Source: Sulfodiicoccus acidiphilus
GTDB taxonomy: Archaea > Thermoproteota > Thermoprotei_A > Sulfolobales > Sulfolobaceae
Assembly (NCBI RefSeq): GCF_003967175.1
Contig: NZ_AP018553.1
Span: 62,001 to 126,000, forward strand
DNA: 64,000 nt
Reading direction: 5' to 3'
In this document: piece by piece, positions 8,287 to 17,383 of the stretch
Numbering within the stretch: position 1 is the first letter of the stretch
How the letters are laid out: every line of letters starts with the position of its first letter
Notes under the pieces: model-generated
Seen by the model: the letters and a program-made list of their open reading frames with translations, nothing else
Database searches by the model: none
Told to the model about the DNA's origin: nothing
Made by a program: the position numbers and the translations under genes

Positions 8287-9911
8287 CAGTTACGTTCAAC
8301 AAGTTCAGGTTATTGAGTAAGTGTGAGGTCCAAGAAGACGAGCTCGAGTCGTTACTCTTCGACCTGAAGTCTGAAGTTAAGCCAAAAGAGGGAGGACAAC
8401 TAGAGGTGGAGGTCAATGCTGACAGACTGGATCTGCTCTCGTCAGATGGAATAGCTAGAGCGGTAAAAGGGCTCAAGGGGAAGGCGTTGGGAGAGGCAAG
8501 TTACAAACAGTTCTCTTCCTCTTACATCTTAGAGGTCAATGAGGTTAGGTCTAGGCCTTTCGTCGCTGCGGCTGTTCTAGAGGATGTGGTATTGGGAGAG
8601 GAGGGATTGAGAGAGCTCATACAGTTCCAAGAGAAGTTGCATACGACGATCGGAAGAAAACGGAGAAAAGTGGCAGTAGGTATTCATGACCTATCTAAGG
8701 TCGATACTAAAGTCATCAAATACAGTACACTTCCATTGGATTACAAATTCGTCCCATTAGGAGCAGGGAAACTGATGTCGTTAAGGGAAGTGCTCTCAGA
8801 GACAGAGCAGGGAAGGAATTATGGTCAAATATCGCTTTCAGAGGGAAGGTTACCTGCAATACTACAGGAAGATGGTCAAGTTCTTAGTGTCCCGCCGGTG
8901 ATAAACTCTGAGAAAACTAAACTTACCGCTGAAACTGATAGGCTCCTGATAGATGTGACAGGAACCTCAGGCGAAGCGGTGGTTCAAACACTAGATATAC
9001 TAGTAACCAATCTGGCGGAGGGAGGAGCCAAAATAGGTACAATTGAATTGCAAGGAGGAGTTTGGCAAAGTACGCCTGTTCTAAATCACGATGCCTTGAA
9101 GGTAGAACTGGAATATATAAGATCAGCCTCTGGCTACGAGATGGCGTGTGAACAGGTTGTTGCGTTGCTCTCTAAAGCAAGGCTCGACTCCAGCTGTGAT
9201 GGCCAGACCGTCTCTGTGACTATCCCGCCCTACAGAATCGATATATTAGGTAGGGCAGACATCGTAGAAGAAGTGTTAATGGCCTACGGCTATTCTAGAG
9301 TGGACCCAATAGACTTCATAGTGACCAAGGGAGGGAGCTTACTCACTCAGACGAAATTAATTAGAGCACTTAGAGATTTGGCGGTTGGAGCTGGTTTCAC
9401 AGAGGTGTTTAATTTCGTCTTAGTGGACGGAAGGGACTTCAAGGGGAACTCTGTGAAGTTAGCTAACCCAGTAACGGCAGACGTAAATAGCGTCAGAAGC
9501 TCGCTTATACCTGGCCTCCTTAAAATGCTCTCCAAGAATCAGAAGGTTGGTTTTCCTGTTAAGGTGTTCGAAATAGGAGAGGTCGTGTTAGCAGACGCTG
9601 AAAAGGAGACAGGCTACACTAACAGAACGATGATGTCATTAGCTACAATAGATAGTAAGATCAGCTATGAACAACTGCAGTCTGCTCTACACGCAATCCT
9701 CACGTCGTTGGGGGTTACTCCCTCATACACAAGATACGATAACTCATACTTCATGGAGGGAAGGGGAGCAAAGATCATAATAGACGATGAGGAGGTGGGA
9801 GTTGTGGGCGAGGTACACCCTAGGGAACTGGAGTTCTTCGGGCTAACGTTTCCAGCCATGGTTGCGGAAGTTTCGGTGGACGAACTACTTAAGTTGCTCA
9901 GGACCCCTTGA
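8280..9911 (+). CDS. pheT: Phenylalanyl-tRNA synthetase beta subunit
   Basis: The 543-residue protein matches the archaeal/eukaryotic short form of PheT: B1 domain, B3/B4 editing domain (with LPAILQEDGQVLSVPPVINS), B5 domain (about residues 265-345) and a C-terminal catalytic-like class II core containing NPVTADVNSVRSSLIPGLL. It provides editing and structural functions for the synthetase. A TTG at 8274 is an alternative start two codons earlier. The 3' end overlaps the convergent membrane-protein gene by 14 nt. Confidence 0.94.
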   Translation: MVTVTFNKFRLLSKCEVQEDELESLLFDLKSEVKPKEGGQLEVEVNADRLDLLSSDGIARAVKGLKGKALGEASYKQFSSSYILEVNEVRSRPFVAAAVLEDVVLGEEGLRELIQFQEKLHTTIGRKRRKVAVGIHDLSKVDTKVIKYSTLPLDYKFVPLGAGKLMSLREVLSETEQGRNYGQISLSEGRLPAILQEDGQVLSVPPVINSEKTKLTAETDRLLIDVTGTSGEAVVQTLDILVTNLAEGGAKIGTIELQGGVWQSTPVLNHDALKVELEYIRSASGYEMACEQVVALLSKARLDSSCDGQTVSVTIPPYRIDILGRADIVEEVLMAYGYSRVDPIDFIVTKGGSLLTQTKLIRALRDLAVGAGFTEVFNFVLVDGRDFKGNSVKLANPVTADVNSVRSSLIPGLLKMLSKNQKVGFPVKVFEIGEVVLADAEKETGYTNRTMMSLATIDSKISYEQLQSALHAILTSLGVTPSYTRYDNSYFMEGRGAKIIIDDEEVGVVGEVHPRELEFFGLTFPAMVAEVSVDELLKLLRTP

Positions 9912-10680
9912 CAGTCTCTCTCATTCTAAAGGACTTAGGTACTACTCTAAAGAGTAGTCTAACATGAACTGCAAGAGCGATAGTTGTAGACAGTGGAAGC
10001 GCGTAATAAGCGATTAAAAGGACTACTCCGGAGATGGGAGAGAGAAGTATTGCTGAAGAGAGTGGTGTGAAGTCTGCTATCAAAAAGGGCAGCGATATGC
10101 AGCATGATGCCCCAGTAACAACCCCTCCCACAGGAATTAGAAGGTAGTACGCAGGCATCTTTCCCCTGACCTCCATTATCCTGGTGAGGGAGGCCGTGAC
10201 TAGGACTGCTATCATTAGACCCATTACTATCGAAAACGGGGATAGGTCGAGTTCAAAATATGGGGGTATTAGCAATACACCGGTGGGATTAAGAGTTAGA
10301 GAGAACACGGGTGAGAGAAGGCCAGAGAAGGGTGTCGCGCTCAGAAAGGCGTAAAAGCTAGAGGCAGGCAGATATGGCGCAACAGAGAGCGAGGATATTA
10401 TCTTCTCCAATACCAAAGAGTAAACGAAGTAATGGACAATCAGATATCCGAAGAATATCCCCGCACCCAAGGCGGTGCCCAACTTACTAAGGGTCTGCCT
10501 TACTGCGGGCCTAATCAAGTTCATAATAATCAGCGTCAGAGGCACCCAAAATACTAAAGCGTCTAAGGATGTAAAGAGAAGGAGGGCACTGTAATTGAAG
10601 GCTAGTGAGGGGACAACGAGAGTGAAGATGATGCTTAGAAGAATCGACACAATAGAAACGATGATAGTATACCTTCTCAC
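9898..10680 (-). CDS. Polytopic membrane protein of unknown function
   Basis: The 260-residue protein is almost entirely hydrophobic, with about seven predicted membrane segments beginning at residue 5 (IIVSIVSILLSIIFTLVV). A conserved-looking GGVVTGASCCISLPFLIAD segment around residue 185 places two adjacent cysteines at a membrane surface, which could bind a metal or form a disulfide. I do not recognise the family and infer no function. It is transcribed convergently to pheT, and nothing near it suggests a partner. Confidence 0.7.
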   Translation of the reverse strand: MRRYTIIVSIVSILLSIIFTLVVPSLAFNYSALLLFTSLDALVFWVPLTLIIMNLIRPAVRQTLSKLGTALGAGIFFGYLIVHYFVYSLVLEKIISSLSVAPYLPASSFYAFLSATPFSGLLSPVFSLTLNPTGVLLIPPYFELDLSPFSIVMGLMIAVLVTASLTRIMEVRGKMPAYYLLIPVGGVVTGASCCISLPFLIADFTPLSSAILLSPISGVVLLIAYYALPLSTTIALAVHVRLLFRVVPKSFRMRETVKGS

Positions 10681-10773
10681 GTTCGCCCATCAGGATCTTA
10701 CATAATAAAACTTTGTATGAACTAAACACCTAAGAACGAGGAATAACTAGTAGAGCCAAAAAGACTGGCATAC

Positions 10774-12576
10774 TCATTCTCCGCTTAACTCCATGGCATA
10801 ATACTCGTTACGCTCCTTCTGCAGCCTGTCCAAATAGCTCATTGGTTTATTGGCTCGAGGTCTACCAGTTTCGGCATCCCTCCTGAAGGTTATCCCGAAC
10901 TCCCTGAGGAACTTGTTAAGGCCGTGTCTGAGAGGAACAGGTTCCTCCACATTACCACTAACTCCAGGCTTTCCAGAGAACACTATGATCCTGTCGGCCA
11001 CGTAGTCGTGTATGGCAAGGTCGTGTTCTACTATTAAGGTGGCAGATCGCCTCTCTCGAGTTACCCTCTTTATAGCTCTGGCCATGACGTAACGCTCCTC
11101 AACGTCGATGTAGGCTGAAGGTTCGTCGAATACGTAGACGTCGGCCTCCTTAGCTAGAGTTTTAGCGATCATTAGCTTCTGGAGTTCTCCTCCACTAAGT
11201 GAGGAGACTGAGGAGTCTAGTAGCTTATGAAGGCCGAACCTCCTCACTACCTCAACATAAAACCATGACGAGGAGGAAAGCGAATCCTTGCTGGCATCCT
11301 CCATAACCTCCCTAACAGTTCTTTCAGTAAAAGGTGATATGACCTGTGGCTTATATGCCAGCCTGCTTTTTTCAGGTTCCACGATCCCTGCGTCGGCCTT
11401 AAGTTCGCCCACCAAGATCTTCACGAACGTCGTCTTTCCTATACCGTTGGGCCCTACTATCCCAACCACCTCACCTTCTCGCACTTCTCCTCGTGGTGCC
11501 GATAGGGAGAAGCCGAGAAACGATTTCTGCACACCTGACCACGAGATCTTTATAGATGTACCGGTAACCCCCTCCATCTCGGCGAGGTCCTTCATATAGA
11601 ACCTTATCTCATAATCTCTCATCTTCACATTTTCACTTGGAAGGAAGCCCTTTAACATGTGGTTTATACCAGCTCTTACAGAGTAGGACTTGGAAACCCT
11701 ACCATAAATCGACGGCTCTCCATACATCACGTTGACAAGGTCTGCCACATAGTCTAAGACTATCAGGTCGTGGTCAACCATAAGGACGTACTTATCCCCT
11801 AAGAGCTGTCTAAGTACTCGAGAGAGGTTAAGGCGTTCGTTTATGTCTAAGTAAGAGGAGGGTTCGTCGAATACGTAGACGTCGGCCTCCCTTAGGAGAG
11901 CTGCCCCCACCAAAAGCTTCTGCAGCTCTCCACCGCTCAAGGTCGAACTCTCCTTCTCCCACATCGACTCCATTCTCAATAAAGTCCTGATCTCGTCCAA
12001 CTTTCCCCTCTCGTCAATTCTTCGGAGTAGATCCGATACCTTCCCCTTTAGTAACCTCCCTACCACCTCAACATACTGGACTTTATGGACAACTCTCAGT
12101 TCCTTATTATAGAGTTCCTTGAAGTAAGAGTGTATTTCCTTCCCCCGAAACCGCTGAAGCACCATGTCCTGTGTAGGCATGACTTCTGGATCCCCGAAGT
12201 TGGGAACGAGCTCCCCGGACAGAATCTTCAATATGGTGGTCTTGCCGGTGCCGTTCTTACCTATAATTGCAGTGATCGCTCCGCGCTTTGGGGTCGGTAA
12301 TCCGAATAACTTAAAGCCATTGATGCCATACCTGTGGATCGCTTCTCCTTCTAGAGCATCGGGCAAGTTCACAATAGATATGGCGTCAAAGGGACACTTC
12401 TTCACACAAATTCCACATCCTATGCAGGTCTCCTCGTAAATAACAGGTTTGCCCTTCATGGCCTCTACTAGCTCTATCGCTTTAGTGCCGGACCTATTGA
12501 CTGGACAGAAGTTAACACATTCGACCCTACACTTGTCCGGCTTACAGTCGGCGTAATTTATGACAGCTACCCTCAA
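10774..12576 (-). CDS. ABCE1/Rli1 ribosome-recycling ATPase
   Basis: ABCE1 splits terminated ribosomes with Pelota. The protein has an N-terminal two-[4Fe-4S] domain (CKPDKCRVECVNFCPVNRSG and CIGCGICVKKCPF) and two ABC ATPase cassettes. Each cassette has a Walker A (GKNGTGKTT and GPNGIGKTT), an LSGGELQK signature and a Walker B followed by D-loop (VFDEPSSYLD and VFDEPSAYID). The open frame starts at a TTG at 12609, but an internal TTG at 12574-12576 follows GGTG at 7-nt spacing and yields exactly RVAVINYADCKPDK at the start, 600 residues, as in Sulfolobus relatives. I prefer this shorter form. An acidic microgene precedes it on the same strand. Confidence 0.95.
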   Translation of the reverse strand: MRVAVINYADCKPDKCRVECVNFCPVNRSGTKAIELVEAMKGKPVIYEETCIGCGICVKKCPFDAISIVNLPDALEGEAIHRYGINGFKLFGLPTPKRGAITAIIGKNGTGKTTILKILSGELVPNFGDPEVMPTQDMVLQRFRGKEIHSYFKELYNKELRVVHKVQYVEVVGRLLKGKVSDLLRRIDERGKLDEIRTLLRMESMWEKESSTLSGGELQKLLVGAALLREADVYVFDEPSSYLDINERLNLSRVLRQLLGDKYVLMVDHDLIVLDYVADLVNVMYGEPSIYGRVSKSYSVRAGINHMLKGFLPSENVKMRDYEIRFYMKDLAEMEGVTGTSIKISWSGVQKSFLGFSLSAPRGEVREGEVVGIVGPNGIGKTTFVKILVGELKADAGIVEPEKSRLAYKPQVISPFTERTVREVMEDASKDSLSSSSWFYVEVVRRFGLHKLLDSSVSSLSGGELQKLMIAKTLAKEADVYVFDEPSAYIDVEERYVMARAIKRVTRERRSATLIVEHDLAIHDYVADRIIVFSGKPGVSGNVEEPVPLRHGLNKFLREFGITFRRDAETGRPRANKPMSYLDRLQKERNEYYAMELSGE

Positions 12577-12627
12577 AACTAGGCACCGTGCACAATCTTT
12601 CCTACTCAAAAACTAAAGGTTTAACCT

Positions 12628-12720
12628 TCACTCTTCCTCCCAATCTTCCTCTTCCCAATCTTCCTCTTCTTCCTCCCAATCTTCCTCTTCCCAATCTTCC
12701 TCTTCCCAATCTTCCTCCAT
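12628..12720 (-). CDS. 30-residue acidic Asp-Trp repeat microprotein
   Basis: An ATG-initiated frame of 30 codons, with five DWEEE-type repeats and only Met, Glu, Asp and Trp, ends in TGA 18-50 nt before ABCE1. It reads MEEDWEEEDWEEEDW and continues the same way. The leader has a GGTG ribosome-binding site 8 nt before ATG, lying inside a perfect palindrome (12724-12736), and an AT-rich TATA-like stretch (TCATAAAAATA) about 30-40 nt upstream. It is either a true microprotein or a translated leader of the ABCE1 mRNA. The repetition is exact at codon level in places, so replication slippage has shaped it. I know of no described homologue. Confidence 0.55.
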   Translation of the reverse strand: MEEDWEEEDWEEEDWEEEEEDWEEEDWEEE

Positions 12721-12723
12721 TTA

Positions 12724-12736
12724 CAGCACCGTGCTG
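12724..12736 (-). promoter_or_regulatory. Palindrome enclosing the microgene ribosome-binding site
   Basis: The complement reads CAGCAC-G-GTGCTG, a perfect 6-bp inverted repeat. Its right half contains the GGTG Shine-Dalgarno core that would serve the ATG at 12720. A hairpin here would hide the ribosome-binding site, or the palindrome could be a protein-binding site at about the transcription start. Confidence 0.35.
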
Positions 12737-12923
12737 AAAGCGATATAGGTATTTTTATGATTTTCCTTTATCGGATTTGGCGTTTAGGGAATAATGAATG
12801 GGCTGAAGAATAGATGACGCAAGTAGAACCCGGACTACCCGCACACCTTTGACGGTATGAATGAAAGACTGAATACCTCACTAATTCTTCCTTGTAATTG
12901 CAGACGTTAGCTTAGAACTTAAC

Positions 12924-13235
12924 GTGAAGAGGAAGGAGTTTTCATGCCCCCTTAACCCAAAAAAGTTAAAGGAGTTGAGGAGTAGGTTTCCACCCATGAA
13001 AATCAGTAGCGTAGACTCGAAGTATCTTCTAACCGTAGGCGAAAGACAACTCCTAATAGAGGACTCTAGAAACGAAAGGGGAGAGAGACTCGTTTTAGTT
13101 TCTACAGTTTCATCTTTCACACTCCCTAACGGGGAAAAATGGACTCCCAAGGTAGAAGATGCTAAGACCGTAAAGAGGGAGGAACTTCCACCAGAATTGA
13201 AGAGAGCATTGAGAAAGTTGCTTGCCCTTTCATAA
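12924..13235 (+). CDS. Small hypothetical protein, 103 residues
   Basis: The frame encodes a lysine- and arginine-rich protein with a plausible beta-rich middle (ISSVDSKYLLTVGERQLLIED) and a helical C-terminus (ELPPELKRALRKLLALS). I do not recognise it. The GTG at 12924 has no clear ribosome-binding site, and the frame stays open for about 13 codons further upstream without an ATG, GTG or TTG, so the N-terminus is uncertain. Codon use and the ordered amphipathic tail support a real gene. It lies 42 nt upstream of the radical SAM gene on the same strand and may be co-transcribed. Confidence 0.55.
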   Translation: MKRKEFSCPLNPKKLKELRSRFPPMKISSVDSKYLLTVGERQLLIEDSRNERGERLVLVSTVSSFTLPNGEKWTPKVEDAKTVKREELPPELKRALRKLLALS

Positions 13236-13277
13236 GTATTCTTTTTATTTTGGATCAAGATCTAAGGTGAGAACGTC

Positions 13278-14786
13278 ATGGTGTCCTTCGACTTCGTTAT
13301 AACGACCGACAGATGTCTCATGACTAACCACCACCACAAAGAGTTCCTCGGATTCCTAGGCACAGGGCCTGCCATTGGACTGCCAGAGAAGGTATGGAAG
13401 TGGTTAGCTTGCCCTAAGATAGGTACGGACTCGCTGGGAAGACCTAATGAGGCTCCATACGGACTCAGGAAGATAGAGGCAAAACTTCTCGACGAGGGGT
13501 TCAACGCGGCCATAATAGATCCAGATGCCATTGATAAGTACCTCCCCACTGCCAAGGCCTTGATGTTTTCTCACCACGATTACTTCGCGTTCGGTCCTCC
13601 ATCTTCGACGTGGTGGGGGATAACTAAGAAGGAACCCATAAACTACAAGAGTTTTCAGGAACTCATAAACAGGCCTTCCATAGCTCAAGCTAAATCGAGA
13701 GGAATGAAGGTAATAGTAGGTGGCCCATCAACTTGGCAGTGGCTCTGGAGGGAGGACATGATAGAGAAGGTAGGAGTAGACACCCTCTTCGATGGAGAAG
13801 GGGAGAGGCTAATAGTGAAGATAGCACAGTCGATAATAGATGGAGAGCCTTTGCCTAAGTATATGTATGTTGACGCTGAGGACTCTCCGTCTCTAGAGGA
13901 GATACCAGAGATTAAGGGTGCCAGCGTGAATGGCTTAATTGAAGTAATGAGAGGTTGCCCTAGGTACTGCAGGTTCTGCTCTGTAACATTGAGGCAAGTG
14001 AGATACTACCCCTTGGAAAAAATTGAGAAAGAGCTGCAGGTGAACGTCAAGGCGGGAATAAGGGATGGAGTAATTCATAGTGACGATATGCTCTTCTACG
14101 GAGCGGTGGGTATATTTCCAAGACCAGAACCACTTATAAAATTACACCGGTTGATTAAAAGGTACTATAAGTCTATTGCGTGGAGCCACGCTAGCCTAGC
14201 CGCCATCAGATACTCTGAGGAGAAGTATGGGCTCATGAGCAAGTTATCGGAGATCATAATAGACGATAATCAGCGCTACTTGGGTGTAGAAGTGGGGGTG
14301 GAGACTGGATCTCCACGGCTGGCCAAGGAGATAATGCCTGCCAAATCCTCTCCATACAAGCCAGAGGAGTATCCCGAAACGGTTGAAGAAGCATTCAAGA
14401 TAATGCATGAGCACGCTGTAATCCCCGCCGGAACCATGATAATCGGTCTGCCAGAGGAGAAGGAAGAGGATGTCATAAGGACTATTGAAATGGTGGATAA
14501 CCTGAGGCCCTATAGGAGCATACTAGTTCCAATGTTCTTTGTTCCCATGGGTATGTTCAAGAATAAGGACTGGTTCACAAGAATAAAACTGAACGATAGC
14601 CACATAGAGCTTTACAGGAAAGTGTTTTGGCATGACGTTTATTGGGCTGAGGACATAATCGACAAGTTCTACATGCAAGGGCCCCTATATTATCCAGTTA
14701 GGCTCGGACTGAAGTTGTTCCTGAAGAACGCCAAGTCTAGAATGAGGAAAGTTGAGGCCTGGCTCGAAGGCCAATTGAAGAAGTGA
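13278..14786 (+). CDS. B12-binding-type radical SAM enzyme
   Basis: The 502-residue protein has an N-terminal Rossmann-like region like that of cobalamin-binding radical SAM enzymes (about residues 1-190, with [12 protein letters not shown] and [14 protein letters not shown]), then the radical SAM core with the cluster motif [12 protein letters not shown] (CxxxCxxC, about residues 229-240), [17 protein letters not shown] and [15 protein letters not shown]. Such enzymes methylate or couple unreactive carbons. In Sulfolobales, relatives of this architecture modify tetraether lipids (Grs ring synthases, calditol synthase, Tes), so a lipid role is conceivable; the sequence does not settle it. Start GTG/ATG choice: ATG at 13278 fits the family opening [19 protein letters not shown]. 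Confidence 0.8.
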   Translation: MVSFDFVITTDRCLMTNHHHKEFLGFLGTGPAIGLPEKVWKWLACPKIGTDSLGRPNEAPYGLRKIEAKLLDEGFNAAIIDPDAIDKYLPTAKALMFSHHDYFAFGPPSSTWWGITKKEPINYKSFQELINRPSIAQAKSRGMKVIVGGPSTWQWLWREDMIEKVGVDTLFDGEGERLIVKIAQSIIDGEPLPKYMYVDAEDSPSLEEIPEIKGASVNGLIEVMRGCPRYCRFCSVTLRQVRYYPLEKIEKELQVNVKAGIRDGVIHSDDMLFYGAVGIFPRPEPLIKLHRLIKRYYKSIAWSHASLAAIRYSEEKYGLMSKLSEIIIDDNQRYLGVEVGVETGSPRLAKEIMPAKSSPYKPEEYPETVEEAFKIMHEHAVIPAGTMIIGLPEEKEEDVIRTIEMVDNLRPYRSILVPMFFVPMGMFKNKDWFTRIKLNDSHIELYRKVFWHDVYWAEDIIDKFYMQGPLYYPVRLGLKLFLKNAKSRMRKVEAWLEGQLKK

Positions 14787-14868
14787 ACCATTTTTAAATG
14801 ATAGAAGCAACGACCGAAAAGGTTTATATTCGGCACATGCAGAGTACTAGGATACCACGGTGACGTAG

Positions 14869-15174
14869 TTGAAGTTCTGTCCCAAATGTGGAGGAGCTAT
14901 GGTTCCTGTAAAGAGAGATGGAAAGGAGCTACTAAGATGTACTAAGTGCAAGTACGAGGAGGAAATGAAGAAGGAATCGAAGAAGGAGTATGTAGTAACA
15001 GAGACTAAGAACAAGAGCGAGAAAGTGCTAACTACTTCCCTAGTAAGTGATAAGTCCGGGAGGAAGAGGGAGGAAGAGGAACTTGAGCAGGAAAGGGAAG
15101 AGTACTATAGAGAGATAGGGTTAGATTTATTGAGAGATGAGTTGGAAGGAAACGAGGAAAACGATGAGGACTGA
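14869..15174 (+). CDS. Single zinc-ribbon Rpb9/TFS-like protein
   Basis: The 101-residue protein begins with the Rpb9/TFS N-terminal zinc ribbon ([12 protein letters not shown], then [11 protein letters not shown]) but lacks the C-terminal ribbon with the catalytic Asp-Glu pair of the transcript-cleavage factor TFS. Instead it ends in a highly charged coiled-coil-like region and an acidic tail (EENDED). It may bind RNA polymerase without stimulating cleavage, or be an unrelated zinc-ribbon adaptor. The start is TTG, preceded by GGTGA at 14859-14863. A TATA box, TTTATATT, lies at about 14822-14829. The methyltransferase gene follows after 8 nt. Confidence 0.75.
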   Translation: MKFCPKCGGAMVPVKRDGKELLRCTKCKYEEEMKKESKKEYVVTETKNKSEKVLTTSLVSDKSGRKREEEELEQEREEYYREIGLDLLRDELEGNEENDED

Positions 15175-15182
15175 GAAGTGAG

Positions 15183-15902
15183 TTGGAAGGAATAGAACGA
15201 ACGGAGCTTCTTTTCATCCTTCGGTGTCCGTTAGATGGTATGGAGTTGAACTCCAAATTAAGGTGCCCTCAAGGCCATCAGTACACGATAAACAACGGCT
15301 TCGTAGACTTCCTAGAAGGTCAAACTAAGGAAGGCTTCCTAGAGAGAATAGCAAGAATATACGAAGGATTGTGGGCCCCCTTGGGGTTTGCGCTGAGTTC
15401 AAGGAGAAGCTACGAGTGGATGGCCAGAAAGTCTATCTTCTCCTCAGGCCGCATTGTACTTGACGTAGCTACAGGAACCGGAAAGTCATTCGACTATGTT
15501 AACTGTGAACTTTGTATAGGTCTTGACGTTTCAGCTAGACTTTTGGCTGAGGCGAAAAAGAGGAGACCACACCTACAACTAATTAGAGCCGATGCGATGA
15601 GAATTCCGCTGTCTGATGGGAGCATTGACGGTGTTATATTCAATTTGGCATTCCACCTAATCCCAAACAAGACAAAGGCCTTAGAGGAAGTGGAAAGGGT
15701 TCTTAAGAAGGGAGGAAGACTTACAATGACGACCTTGGTCAGTGACACGACTTTAGGAAAGGCCCTAGGGACCTTGTTCCACGCAGAACCGTTGAGAACT
15801 AGTGAACTACACGAGTTAGCAAAAACTGTAGGCCTAAAAGTAGAGCATTCCGAGATAAATGGAGCATGGCTCACAATTCAAGCGATCAAAGATAATCGAT
15901 AG
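15183..15902 (+). CDS. SAM-dependent methyltransferase with N-terminal zinc-binding segment
   Basis: The 239-residue class I methyltransferase carries motif I in VLDVATGTGKSFDYV (about residues 91-105), motif II in IGLDVSA and motif IV in DGVIFNLAFHLIPNK. The N-terminal 40 residues contain CPLDG and LRCPQGHQY, a Trm112/rRNA MTase-like zinc-ribbon. This combination recalls RlmA/UbiE-type enzymes acting on RNA or small molecules; the substrate is not evident. The gene starts at TTG, 8 nt after the Rpb9-like gene, and probably shares its promoter. Its end overlaps the convergent membrane-protein gene by 17 nt. Confidence 0.8.
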   Translation: MEGIERTELLFILRCPLDGMELNSKLRCPQGHQYTINNGFVDFLEGQTKEGFLERIARIYEGLWAPLGFALSSRRSYEWMARKSIFSSGRIVLDVATGTGKSFDYVNCELCIGLDVSARLLAEAKKRRPHLQLIRADAMRIPLSDGSIDGVIFNLAFHLIPNKTKALEEVERVLKKGGRLTMTTLVSDTTLGKALGTLFHAEPLRTSELHELAKTVGLKVEHSEINGAWLTIQAIKDNR

Positions 15903-16362
15903 CAAGGAACACGAAGCCTAAGGTCTCCACCAATGTCAAAGGTTGAAAACCGCTGACTGCGTTATAAATGATAATATATATTGCAGCTACGAGGAAAATG
16001 AGGAATAGGGACATCCTAGCTTGGGCTGAAAAGGCCTCCGGTCCCTGAAATATCTCGTTTAGTGATTGTTTGTTGGTAATGAGATAAACTATCTTATAGG
16101 CCCCAAACACCAAACCTATCACGTAGAAGAAGTAAGGACTGAACCCATAGTAGGTGAGTACAGTAACGCTCTGCAATCCCTGGTTTATATCCTTGACTAC
16201 TAAGATGAGCGATACCACCAGCAAAATCACTCCGCCAACTGCACCTAATAACTTCTTAATCATAGGGGAAATACGACTTCCAAGGTTTTTAAGGTGGATC
16301 AATGCCTTCTCCTCTAGGCTGAGCTTCCTTGAGAGGCTAACTAGTTCATAGACTCTACACAT
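15886..16362 (-). CDS. Small membrane protein, four segments
   Basis: The 158-residue protein has a soluble N-terminus with helical character (SLSRKLSLEEKALIHLKN), then four hydrophobic segments beginning about residue 40 (LLGAVGGVILLVVSLILVV). I do not recognise a family and see no catalytic motif. An AT-rich stretch upstream (about 16380-16430) could hold its promoter. It converges with the methyltransferase gene. Confidence 0.65.
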   Translation of the reverse strand: MCRVYELVSLSRKLSLEEKALIHLKNLGSRISPMIKKLLGAVGGVILLVVSLILVVKDINQGLQSVTVLTYYGFSPYFFYVIGLVFGAYKIVYLITNKQSLNEIFQGPEAFSAQARMSLFLIFLVAAIYIIIYNAVSGFQPLTLVETLGFVFLAIDYL

Positions 16363-16546
16363 CTAGGGCGAATTCCTTAAGTTTAATAAACTTTACTATA
16401 ATATAAATCTTTAAAAGCAAAAGAATAGATCTTTAACAATGGACTGACTTGTGAGCTTTCGTCTTTCAACATTGGTGAGCCGCCTGGGAAGGTGAGGTGG
16501 TTAGCTCTCCAAGAATGGTTTTTACCTAATCAGCTAAGCTTTCAGC

Positions 16547-17383
16547 ATGAAAATAGGAGTAGCTAAAGTGGGACAGGAAAGGAGAGTCGTAATAATTAAG
16601 AATAACACTACTTTATCATTTACAGCTGAGGGGTTATCATGCGTCCTGTCCGACATGAGAAGTTTCATTTCAGCCTTCGACTATCTCAAATTCGAATCGC
16701 TCGAGGAAGTTAAGGTTGAAAAGTTCTTACCCCCGTTAGTCCCTAAGAAGGTTTTCCTTCCAGCTGTAAACTTCAGGAGTCACTCACAAGAAAGTTCTAC
16801 CAAACCACCTGAAGAACCATACTTCTTCACAAAGTTCTCAAACACCGTAGTAGGACCTGATGAAGAAGTGATCCTGCCCAAGGGAGCCTCAAGAGTTGAT
16901 TATGAGGGAGAAATAGGAATAGTTATTGGTAAAAAAGGGAAATATATCCCTCGAGAGAGGGCCCTAGACTACGTTTTCGGCTACACCGTAGTAAACGACG
17001 TGAGTGTAAGGGACATGCAGTACCCTGAGAGACATCCGTACGGCCTGAATTGGGTGTTAGGTAAGGGTGTGGACACCGCACTCCCGATCGGTCCCTGGAT
17101 TGTAACGAAGGAGGACGCGGGTTGGCCAATGAAGATTTCGACTAGAGTGAATGGTGAGGTGAGACAGAACGGAACCACAGAAGAAATGGTGTTTGATGCC
17201 GCAACCTTGATAAGCTACGTCAGTAACGGTATAACCCTTGAGCCTGGAGACCTTATAACCACTGGCACTCCATCTGGCGTGGCAGAATTCACCGGCTCTC
17301 GATATCTAGAGGATGGAGATGTAGTGGAAGTAATCGTTGATAAAATAGGGACTCTGCGTAACATGGTGAAGAGAGAGGCCTAG
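16547..17383 (+). CDS. Fumarylacetoacetate hydrolase (FAH) family protein
   Basis: The 278-residue protein has the C-terminal FAH fold with metal ligands in RVDYEGEIGIVIGKKG (ExE), then NDVSVRDMQ and the signature LEPGDLITTGTPSGVAEF. Family members hydrolyse, decarboxylate or dehydrate 2-oxo acids. In Sulfolobus one member is the 2-keto-3-deoxyarabinonate dehydratase of pentose catabolism; others are uncharacterised, and I cannot tell which this is. A TATA-like GGTTTTTACC at 16517-16526 lies about 26 nt before the ATG, so the mRNA is probably leaderless. Confidence 0.88.
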   Translation: MKIGVAKVGQERRVVIIKNNTTLSFTAEGLSCVLSDMRSFISAFDYLKFESLEEVKVEKFLPPLVPKKVFLPAVNFRSHSQESSTKPPEEPYFFTKFSNTVVGPDEEVILPKGASRVDYEGEIGIVIGKKGKYIPRERALDYVFGYTVVNDVSVRDMQYPERHPYGLNWVLGKGVDTALPIGPWIVTKEDAGWPMKISTRVNGEVRQNGTTEEMVFDAATLISYVSNGITLEPGDLITTGTPSGVAEFTGSRYLEDGDVVEVIVDKIGTLRNMVKREA

